Part shown: in pieces, positions 57,969 through 64,000 of the stretch
Layout: every line of letters starts with the position of its first letter
Position numbering within the stretch: the first letter of the stretch is position 1
Assembly: GCF_001426505.1 (NCBI RefSeq)
Contig: NZ_LMEV01000015.1
Location: forward strand, 55,046-119,045
Length of the DNA stretch: 64,000 bases
Reading direction: 5' to 3'
From: Variovorax sp. Root473
GTDB lineage: Bacteria > Pseudomonadota > Gammaproteobacteria > Burkholderiales > Burkholderiaceae_C
Notes under the pieces: generated by a model
Database searches by the model: none
Told to the model about the DNA's origin: nothing
What the model saw: the letters and a program-made list of their open reading frames with translations, nothing else
Made by a program: the position numbers and the translations under genes

Positions 57969-58301
57969 TTAGTTGCCAACCGTCACGTACACATGGCACG
58001 TGGGCTTGCTGATGCGATTGCCGCGACCCTTGGCGCGCGCCGTGAAGCGCTTGAGCGTTGCACCTTGCTCGACGTAGATGGTCTTGACCTTCAGCTCGTC
58101 GATGTCGGCACCGTCGTTGTGCTCGGCGTTGGCGATGGCCGACTCGAGCACCTTCTTGATGATCACAGCGGCCTTCTTCTGCGTGAATTGCAGAACGTTG
58201 AGCGCTTGATCGACCTTCTTGCCGCGGATCAGGTCCGCGACCAGACGGCCCTTGTCGACCGACAGGCGGACACCGCGGAGGACTGCACGTGTTTCAGACA
58301 T
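57969..58301 (-). CDS. rplV: 50S ribosomal protein L22
   Basis: 110 aa. Blocks [21 protein letters not shown] and the beta-hairpin [11 protein letters not shown] region that lines the exit tunnel. Standard position between rpsS and rpsC. Confidence 0.98.
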   Translation of the reverse strand: MSETRAVLRGVRLSVDKGRLVADLIRGKKVDQALNVLQFTQKKAAVIIKKVLESAIANAEHNDGADIDELKVKTIYVEQGATLKRFTARAKGRGNRISKPTCHVYVTVGN

Positions 58302-58310
58302 GGTCGTTCC

Positions 58311-58589
58311 TTACTTCTTCTGGACTTTTTTGTCCGCGGGGTGCCCCTTGAACGTGCGCGTGAGCGCAAATTCGCCGAGCTTGTGGCCGACCATCTGGTC
58401 GGTGATGTACACGGGCACGTGTTGCTTGCCGTTGTGCACAGCGATGGTCAGACCGATGAACTCGGGCAGAACCATCGAGCGGCGCGACCAGGTCTTGATC
58501 GGCTTCTTGTCCTTGGTCGTCACGGCCTTGTCGGCCTTGGCCACGAGGTGGTGGTCGACGAAAGGACCCTTTTTGAGAGAGCGAGTCAT
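58311..58589 (-). CDS. rpsS: 30S ribosomal protein S19
   Basis: 92 aa. [15 protein letters not shown] start and the signature [20 protein letters not shown]. Standard position after rplB. Confidence 0.98.
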   Translation of the reverse strand: MTRSLKKGPFVDHHLVAKADKAVTTKDKKPIKTWSRRSMVLPEFIGLTIAVHNGKQHVPVYITDQMVGHKLGEFALTRTFKGHPADKKVQKK

Positions 58590-58599
58590 TGGCTATCCC

Positions 58600-59424
58600 T
58601 TACTTCTTGCGACGCGACACGATGAAGACCTGCGTGCGCTTGTTGTTACGGGTGCGATAGCCCTTGGTCAGATTGCCCCACGGGTCGACAGGATGGCGGC
58701 CTTCGCCAGTCTTGCCTTCGCCACCACCGTGCGGGTGGTCGACCGGGTTCATCACCACGCCGCGAACGGTCGGGCGGATACCCATGTGACGCTTCACACC
58801 GGCCTTGCCGAGCTGGCGCAGGCTGTGTTCTTCGTTGGCCACTTCACCGATGGTCGCGCGGCATTCGATGTGAATGCGGCGGACTTCGCCCGAACGCATG
58901 CGGACCTGGGCGTAAACGCCTTCACGGGCCAGCAGCGTGGCCGAGGTACCAGCCGAACGAGCGATCTGCGCACCCTTGCCGGGTTGCAGCTCGATGCAGT
59001 GGATCGTCGAACCCACGGGGATGTTGCGGATCGGCAGGGTGTTGCCGGCGCGGATCGGGGCTTCTGCGCCCGACATCAGCGTTGCACCAGCTTCCAGACC
59101 GCGCGGGGCGATGATGTAGCGGCGCTCGCCGTCGGCGTAGCAGACCAGAGCGATGTGGGCGGTGCGGTTCGGGTCGTACTCGATGCGTTCGACCTTGGCT
59201 GGGATGCCGTCCTTGTTGCGCACGAAGTCGACAATGCGGTAGTGGTGCTTGGCACCACCGCCACGATGGCGGATCGTGATGTGACCGTTGTTGTTACGGC
59301 CGGCCTTCTGGAACTGGGGTTCCAGCAGGGCTGCGTGAGGCGCACCCTTGTGCAGGTGGTCACGCGAAATCTTCACCGCGCCGCGTTGGCCCGGCGAAGT
59401 GGGTTTCATCTTGATGACGGCCAT
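58600..59424 (-). CDS. rplB: 50S ribosomal protein L2
   Basis: 274 aa. [21 protein letters not shown] and the peptidyl-transferase region [24 protein letters not shown] (conserved His). Starts two bases after the rplW stop. Confidence 0.98.
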   Translation of the reverse strand: MAVIKMKPTSPGQRGAVKISRDHLHKGAPHAALLEPQFQKAGRNNNGHITIRHRGGGAKHHYRIVDFVRNKDGIPAKVERIEYDPNRTAHIALVCYADGERRYIIAPRGLEAGATLMSGAEAPIRAGNTLPIRNIPVGSTIHCIELQPGKGAQIARSAGTSATLLAREGVYAQVRMRSGEVRRIHIECRATIGEVANEEHSLRQLGKAGVKRHMGIRPTVRGVVMNPVDHPHGGGEGKTGEGRHPVDPWGNLTKGYRTRNNKRTQVFIVSRRKK

Positions 59425-59426
59425 GA

Positions 59427-59762
59427 TTAAGCGCCTTCCCCGACGAGGTTGAGCTCTTGACCGGCCTTCAGCGTCACATAAGCCTTGCGAACGTTGTCGC
59501 GGCGGCCGATGGACTTGCCAAAGCGCTTGGTCTTGCCCTTGGTGTTGAGCACCGACACGCCCTGGACTTCGACCTTGAACATCAGTTCAACAGCGGCCTT
59601 GATCTCGGGCTTGGTGGCGTCTTGCAGCACCTTGAAAGTGACAGCGTTCGACTTCTCGCCGACCATCGTGGCCTTTTCGGACACGATCGGTGCGACCAGC
59701 ACGTTCATGAGACGGCCTTCGTCGAACTTACGTTGTGCAGGGGTGGGGTTCACGCGGCTCAT
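59427..59762 (-). CDS. rplW: 50S ribosomal protein L23
   Basis: 111 aa. [20 protein letters not shown] and [28 protein letters not shown]. Docking site for trigger factor and SRP at the exit tunnel. ATGA overlap with rplD. Confidence 0.97.
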
Positions 59763-60379
59763 GCGAACATCTCCTTGAGCTTGTCGACGGCACCCTTGGT
59801 GACCAGCACCTTCTTGTAGTGAACCAGCGACACCGGATCGGCGTAACGGGGTTCGACCACGAGGATGTTGACCAGATTGCGCGAGGCAAGGTACAGGTTT
59901 TCGTCGACTTCTTCGGCGATCACGAGCACGGACTCGAGATTCATTGCCTTGAAACGGGCTGCCAGCGGCTTCGTCTTGGGCGAATCCACGGTCAGCGAAT
60001 CGACCACGGCCAGACGGCCTTCGCGAGCGAGCTGCGAGAAGATGGCGGCCATGCCGGCGCGGTACATCTTCTTGTTGATCTTCTGCGAGAAGTTTTCGTC
60101 AGGCATGTTCGGGAAGATACGGCCGCCTCCGCGCCACAGGGGCGAGGACGTCATACCGGCACGGGCGCGGCCCGTTCCCTTTTGCTTGAAAGGCTTCTTG
60201 GTCGAGTGCTTGACCTGCTCGCGGTCCTTCTGGGCGCGCGTGCCTTGGCGGGCATTGGCCTGGAATGCAACGACGATCTGGTGGACCAGGTCTTCGTTGT
60301 AGTCACGGCCGAACACGGTCTCGGGGGCGTCGTACTTCGACGCGGCCTGGCCTTGTTCGTTCAGGAGTTCGAGTTGCAT
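59759..60379 (-). CDS. rplD: 50S ribosomal protein L4
   Basis: 206 aa. The extended loop [25 protein letters not shown] marks L4. In E. coli it also feeds back on its own operon through the S10 leader; here any such leader would have to lie upstream of rplC, not rpsJ. Overlaps the rplC stop by one base (TAATG). Confidence 0.97.
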
Positions 60380-61059
60380 TACTTCGCTCCTTCAGCCGCT
60401 TGCGGCTTGGCCTTGATGGCGGGACGCACGGTGACGAAGCCACCCTTCGAACCCGGGATCGCGCCCTTGATGAGCAGCAGCTGACGTGCTTCGTCGATGC
60501 GGAACACGTCGAGGTTTTGCGTCGTGCGGGTGACGTCGCCGAGGTGGCCCGTCATGCGCTTGCCGGGGAACACGCGACCGGGGTCTTGTGCCATGCCGAT
60601 CGAGCCGGGCACGTTGTGCGAACGGCTGTTACCGTGCGATGCGCGCTGCGAGCTCATGTTGTGACGCTTGATCGTGCCGGCGTAGCCCTTGCCGATGGTC
60701 GTGCCTTGCACGTCCACCTTCTGGCCCACGGAGAACACGCTGCCTGCCGCGATCACGCCGCCAGCCTTGTGCTGACCTGCGGTATCGGCGGTGACACGGA
60801 ATTCCTGGCTGATCTCGCCAGCTTCGACACCTGCCTTGGCAAGGTGGCCGGCTTGCGGCTTGGTCACGCGCGATGCTTTGCGCGAACCGAACGTCACCTG
60901 CAGGGCGACGTAGCCATCGGTCTCTTGGGACTTGATCTGGGTCACACGGTTGTTGGACACATCCACCACCGTGACAGGAACTGCGTCCCCGTCATCGGTG
61001 AAGAGACGCATCATCCCCACCTTGCGGCCCAGCAACCCGAGGGAGTTGCTCAGACTCAT
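60379..61059 (-). CDS. rplC: 50S ribosomal protein L3
   Basis: 226 aa. Starts at [20 protein letters not shown] with GGAG 7 nt upstream; blocks [18 protein letters not shown] and [19 protein letters not shown]. The frame opens further upstream to 61236, but that stretch is the leader. First gene of the leftward cluster, with its own promoter about 150 nt upstream, since rpsJ is separated from it by two other genes. Confidence 0.97.
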
Positions 61060-61208
61060 TTGTTTTCTCCAAAAATGGAAGACTTCCTTCGCCGCTGCCA
61101 CTTCAATTGGCGACAGCGTTTGGCTGGTTTCCCGGCCTGCGAAAGAAGGTTGATAAATCTCTGCCAAAACGACGCCCGAATGGACGCAACAAGGGCAGAG
61201 CCAGAGAT

Positions 61209-61238
61209 TATAGCCCGTAGCCGAGCCGGGGCGCAAGT
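61209..61238 (-). promoter_or_regulatory. promoter for the rplC-rpsQ cluster
   Basis: Minus-strand -10 TATAAT (61209-61214) and -35 TTGCGC (61233-61238), 18-bp spacer. It predicts a transcript of about 145 nt before the rplC start. The leader contains a CTCTGCC...GGCAGAG inverted repeat, at 61163-61169 and 61192-61198. Immediately upstream of the -35 is a strong GC hairpin (61251-61276). Confidence 0.7.
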
Positions 61239-61250
61239 GGCCCTTTCCGG

Positions 61251-61276
61251 GCCGGATTCAGGGGATTCCGGCCCCG
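61251..61276. other. GC-rich hairpin between the exported-protein gene and the rplC promoter
   Basis: GGGCCGGA/TCCGGCCC stem of 8 bp with a 10-nt loop; 19 nt after the stop of the leftward exported-protein gene. No T-run follows on the minus strand, so it is not a classical terminator. It may still separate the two transcription units. Confidence 0.45.
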
Positions 61277-61295
61277 TTTCGGCTGGCTTTCGAGC

Positions 61296-61850
61296 CTATT
61301 TCGCGGGCAGCGAGATGATGTTGTCGCCGCCTGGCAGCGACTTGATCTCGCCGCCGGCCTTCATCGCGGGCGCCGCCGCGCCAGTCTGGATCGGGATGGA
61401 AATGGCGCTGGTCCGGCCGCCCTGCGTGATGAACACGTTCAGGTAGGCCAGCCCCTCGCCCTGGCTGACCACCGTGACGGAAGCGTCGGAGCGCTGCCCC
61501 GGCGGCAGGCTCAGCGACGCGCTGCCGGACAGCGTCAGCCCCGCATCGACCGTCAGTGCCACGCTGGCGCCCGCAGGGTCGCTGACGCCGTCGAACTGGA
61601 GGACAACGACCGTCGGCTTGCCGGCCTGCGGCGCGGCGCCCAGCCGGTACTGCAGTTTGACGCCGGAGTCATTGGGTTTTCTCGAGGCGGCCACCCAGGG
61701 CGTGGCGGAGCCCTTCAGGTCCGCAGGCGACGACTTCGCGGTAGTGCGGATCGGCGGCATTCCGTCGGCCAGGGCGCAGACCGGGAGCGCGGACAGTGCA
61801 AGTCCCGCCGCCAGTGCAGCGGCCAGAGAGAGGCGAGTGTTCAGGATCAT
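61296..61850 (-). CDS. hypothetical exported protein
   Basis: 184 aa. Signal peptide MILNTRLSLAAALAAGLALS..., cleavage near ALADG. The mature part has beta-rich, Gly/Ser/Ala-rich stretches (TVDAGLTLSGSASLSLPPGQ, RTSAISIPIQTGA), resembling an immunoglobulin-like or adhesin-accessory domain. Not recognised. AAGGAAGG precedes the ATG at 61850. Encoded 17 nt after the metallopeptidase gene, so the two form one unit inserted between rpsJ and rplC. Confidence 0.8.
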   Translation of the reverse strand: MILNTRLSLAAALAAGLALSALPVCALADGMPPIRTTAKSSPADLKGSATPWVAASRKPNDSGVKLQYRLGAAPQAGKPTVVVLQFDGVSDPAGASVALTVDAGLTLSGSASLSLPPGQRSDASVTVVSQGEGLAYLNVFITQGGRTSAISIPIQTGAAAPAMKAGGEIKSLPGGDNIISLPAK

Positions 61851-61867
61851 CGCGAGCCTTCCCTTCC

Positions 61868-63454
61868 TTATTGAACGAGCACGCTGAGGCACACCGGCGA
61901 AGCAGAGGAACTCGTCATTGCGGCATCCCGTACCGCCAGAACGTACTCACCCGCGCTCAGGCTGACCCGGTTGCCCGACCGGGCGATCTCCCCACCCCGG
62001 AAGACGTCGAAGTCCGGCACCGCGGCGCCCCCGACCGTGACTTGGTAGTCCCGGTTCGCTGGCGCGGTGAAGCGAAGGTAGGCGATGTTGCCGAGCTTGT
62101 TGCCCGTGCCCGCCACATTGGAAACACAGACGTTGTTGAGCATTGCACCAACAGTCAAGGCCTGGTACATCGGCAGCACGCCGGTCACGGTGGGCAACCC
62201 GCCATCGTTCGTTTCGCCCGCGCCGAATGCATCGTTGGAGATGATGTTCTGCGCACTCAGCAGGCTGTTCAGCGCCGAGGCGTTGCCAGGCGACGTCGCA
62301 TTGAACGCGGCGGCGAAGGCGTGGATCGACGTGACCGGCGCGCCGCTTCGGAACTGGAAGCCGGTCAAGGTGTCGTGGATGGGCTTGAAGCCGGCCTGCC
62401 GGTTGAGGTTCCACAGGATGGCCTGGACAGATGACTCGCGGGACCAGCCGGGATTGCTTGTAGGACCACGCGAGAGATCCAACGGGCTGCCCCCCCTTTG
62501 CTGCGGCAGCTTTGAGTCGACATAGTTGCTTCGTTCCAGGGCAATGCCTGACCACGCATTACCCCAACCCTCGGAGAAAGCAAGGCGCCGATCGAGACGA
62601 TCGTCCATCGAATGCCCGCCTCCGATCGAGTCATCCCGACTGAAGGCCGATTGGTAGTAGTGCCCCCATTCGTGCGCGATCACTGGTGCATCGAACTCGT
62701 CGGTGTCCACATCCTCCTTGCCCAGCACGTAGATCTGCCGACCGTTGCTTCCGCTGTTGAAGAAGAAGGTCGTGCCAATCTGTCCCGCCGAAAGATTGAT
62801 TCCGTCCGACGGCGCGTTGTTGACGCTCCAGAAAACCTTCAGCACAGGAAACGCCGAGGCCGGCGCCACCGACAGCACCTTCTGCATCGAGGTGTAGACC
62901 GTGTCGAGCACGGCGAACGGCGCTGCGACGCGCGTTCCGCTGTAACCAGAGCCTCCCCAGCCGCTGTCCGCGCGCAGGTCGCGCGTCAGCGCCGCGCTTC
63001 CCGACGAGAAGCTCGCCGACTGCATCGAATAGAGCGCGTCGCTGCGGGTGTTGTCGCGCACCGTCACATCCCAGGTGGCGCCCGGGCCAGTCCGGGTCAG
63101 TTGGGCACGCACGCGCACGGCGATGTTCGTGTTGGCCGGCACCGAGACCGTGTAGTTGCCGTTGTCGTCCGTGGTCGTCAGCGCGAGTTGCGCCGACGTG
63201 CTGGCATCGAGCACCTCCACCGTGGCGCCGCGCACCGGCTTGACCGTGGTGTTTGCATACAGGAGCGGACCGCTGTCGTTCGGCACCGAGTCGTAGGTGG
63301 CCTTGCCGCTCAGGGCAACCGGATTCAGCACGATCGGCGGGCCAATGGGCAACCCACCACCGCCTCCGCCACCGCCTCCTCCCCCACCGCAACCCGCCAG
63401 CAATGCCACGGCGACGCACGCCGCACCGAATGCAAAAGAGAACTTCTGGCTCAT
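61868..63454 (-). CDS. lipoprotein zinc metallopeptidase-like protein
   Basis: 528 aa. Lipobox LLAGC at about residue 20, followed by twelve consecutive Gly. Next a carboxypeptidase-regulatory-like/Ig-type domain (GATVEVLDASTSAQLALTTT). The catalytic zinc motif is HEWGHYYQ (HExxH), with a downstream Glu candidate in FSEGWGNAW, giving a gluzincin-like layout. A beta-sandwich of bacterial pre-peptidase type (NRDYQVTVGGAAVPDFDVFRG) ends the protein. Probably an outer-membrane-anchored protease. Situated in a ribosomal operon, which is unexpected. Confidence 0.85.
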   Translation of the reverse strand: MSQKFSFAFGAACVAVALLAGCGGGGGGGGGGGGLPIGPPIVLNPVALSGKATYDSVPNDSGPLLYANTTVKPVRGATVEVLDASTSAQLALTTTDDNGNYTVSVPANTNIAVRVRAQLTRTGPGATWDVTVRDNTRSDALYSMQSASFSSGSAALTRDLRADSGWGGSGYSGTRVAAPFAVLDTVYTSMQKVLSVAPASAFPVLKVFWSVNNAPSDGINLSAGQIGTTFFFNSGSNGRQIYVLGKEDVDTDEFDAPVIAHEWGHYYQSAFSRDDSIGGGHSMDDRLDRRLAFSEGWGNAWSGIALERSNYVDSKLPQQRGGSPLDLSRGPTSNPGWSRESSVQAILWNLNRQAGFKPIHDTLTGFQFRSGAPVTSIHAFAAAFNATSPGNASALNSLLSAQNIISNDAFGAGETNDGGLPTVTGVLPMYQALTVGAMLNNVCVSNVAGTGNKLGNIAYLRFTAPANRDYQVTVGGAAVPDFDVFRGGEIARSGNRVSLSAGEYVLAVRDAAMTSSSASPVCLSVLVQ

Positions 63455-63545
63455 CACGTGTGCTGCCCTCGTTTCAGCCCCGGCGCACTGCGTCCTGCAG
63501 GCCGGTGCGCGAGGATGCCACAGTTGATAAACAAACGTGAAGCAC

Positions 63546-63578
63546 AAAAAAGCCCGCCTGCATTTCTGCAGGCGGGCT
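63546..63578 (-). terminator. Rho-independent terminator after rpsJ
   Basis: Perfect 12-bp stem AGCCCGCCTGCA/TGCAGGCGGGCT with a GAAA tetraloop (minus strand) and a T6 run. It lies 27 nt after the rpsJ stop and should end tuf-rpsJ transcription before the inserted genes. Confidence 0.93.
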
Positions 63579-63605
63579 GTGCTCGGAATGCGACGCGAGG
63601 TCGAA

Positions 63606-63920
63606 TTACTGCAGCTTGATCTCGACGTCGACGCCGGCCGGCAGGTCGAGCTTCATCAGCGCGTCCACGGTCTTGTCGGTGGGATCGACGATGTCCATCA
63701 GGCGCTGGTGCGTGCGGATTTCCAGCTGGTCGCGCGACGTCTTGTTGACGTGCGGCGAACGCAGGATGTCGAAGCGCTTCATGCGGGTCGGCAGGGGCAC
63801 GGGGCCCTTGACGATCGCGCCGGTGCGCTTGGCGGTGTCCACGATTTCAGCGGCCGACTGGTCGATCAGCTTGTAGTCGAATGCCTTCAGGCGGATGCGG
63901 ATCTTTTGCTTGGTAGCCAT
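63606..63920 (-). CDS. rpsJ: 30S ribosomal protein S10
   Basis: 104 aa. [18 protein letters not shown] start, [29 protein letters not shown] core. Also the NusE partner of NusB in antitermination. In most bacteria it heads the S10 operon directly before rplC; here it is followed by a terminator and two unrelated genes. AAAGGA precedes the ATG, 21 nt after tuf. Confidence 0.98.
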   Translation of the reverse strand: MATKQKIRIRLKAFDYKLIDQSAAEIVDTAKRTGAIVKGPVPLPTRMKRFDILRSPHVNKTSRDQLEIRTHQRLMDIVDPTDKTVDALMKLDLPAGVDVEIKLQ

Positions 63921-63941
63921 GGTGATTCCTTTGCGTCCGGC

Positions 63942-64000
63942 TTAGATGTCGAGGATCTTGGCCACGACGCCCGAACCCACGGTACGGCCGCCTTCACGGA
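63942..64000 (-). CDS. tuf: elongation factor Tu, 3' end only
   Basis: Partial: only the last 18 codons plus two bases lie in the window, encoding REGGRTVGSGVVAKILDI before the TAA. The REGGRTVG...GVVAKI ending is the conserved C-terminus of EF-Tu. The gene continues beyond the right edge. Directly upstream of rpsJ on the same strand, as usual. Confidence 0.9.
   Translation of the reverse strand, partial: REGGRTVGSGVVAKILDI

Noticed and set aside
63355..63400. Possible polynucleotide repeat or unstable tract in the metallopeptidase gene
   Set aside because: Encodes twelve Gly after the lipobox with mixed Gly codons; a linker common in lipoproteins, and no homopolymer long enough to suggest phase variation.

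Overview
The window is high-GC DNA from a betaproteobacterium of the order Burkholderiales. Its gene content fits the Comamonadaceae, and a Variovorax-like genome is my best guess. The basis is the run D-amino-acid aminotransferase-ybeD-lipB-lipA, a complete atpIBEFHAGDC operon, the tuf-rpsJ and rplC-to-rpsQ ribosomal clusters, abundant GTG/TTG starts, and a short dispersed repeat that I associate with this family. Genus assignment is inference. I see no transposase, phage, integrase or CRISPR array.

Layout. 1-2.3 kb: rsmI, a glutathione S-transferase, a small hypothetical gene and tRNA-Arg(CCG). 2.3-9.1 kb: a TetR repressor divergent from a complete tripartite RND efflux operon, with an AcrR/TtgR-like operator between them. 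9.2-12.9 kb: a membrane-anchored cytochrome c, then four close leftward genes (unknown, YheT-type hydrolase, SnoaL-like, NAD(P)-binding). 12.9-15.0 kb: LemA lipoprotein plus two TPM-domain proteins. 15.0-21.6 kb: the four ligase-associated DNA-repair genes (phosphoesterase, DEXH helicase, ATP-dependent ligase, MBL-fold exonuclease), split by a thioredoxin gene on the opposite strand. 21.6-28.9 kb: DUF3617 and PAP2 proteins, then a ROK regulator-ABC sugar importer-Gfo/Idh oxidoreductase operon. 29.0-36.4 kb: the F1Fo ATP synthase operon. 36.5-39.4 kb: aminotransferase and lipoate synthesis. 39.6-44.3 kb: acyl-CoA ligase, SLC13-like carrier, AraC regulator, EamA exporter and a small unknown gene. 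44.4-49.3 kb: oxidoreductase, a Cpx/Rst-like two-component pair, DUF4260, a Spy/CpxP-like protein and a repeat-containing exported protein. 49.5-52.1 kb: EIIA-HPr-EI of a PTS without a permease. 52.2-56.0 kb: lipoprotein, TlpA-type thioredoxin, cytochrome c', cytochrome b561, acetyltransferase and peroxiredoxin. 56.0-64 kb: ribosomal proteins S17 to L3 (leftward), an inserted pair of exported-protein genes, then S10 and the 3' end of tuf.

The most interesting signals are not single genes. (1) The S10 operon is broken between rpsJ and rplC by about 2.5 kb carrying a lipoprotein metallopeptidase and a second exported protein. rpsJ has its own strong terminator, and rplC has its own sigma70-type promoter with a leader of about 145 nt. 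(2) A GC-rich element of about 85 nt occurs four times, each time in the same orientation 4-10 nt after a stop codon, so it behaves like a portable 3'-UTR. At least one copy is followed by a Rho-independent terminator, and at another the following hairpin has been drawn into the start of the next gene. (3) A 123-nt foldback occupies the whole gap between two convergent genes at 44.4 kb. (4) The DNA-repair module is interrupted by trxC.
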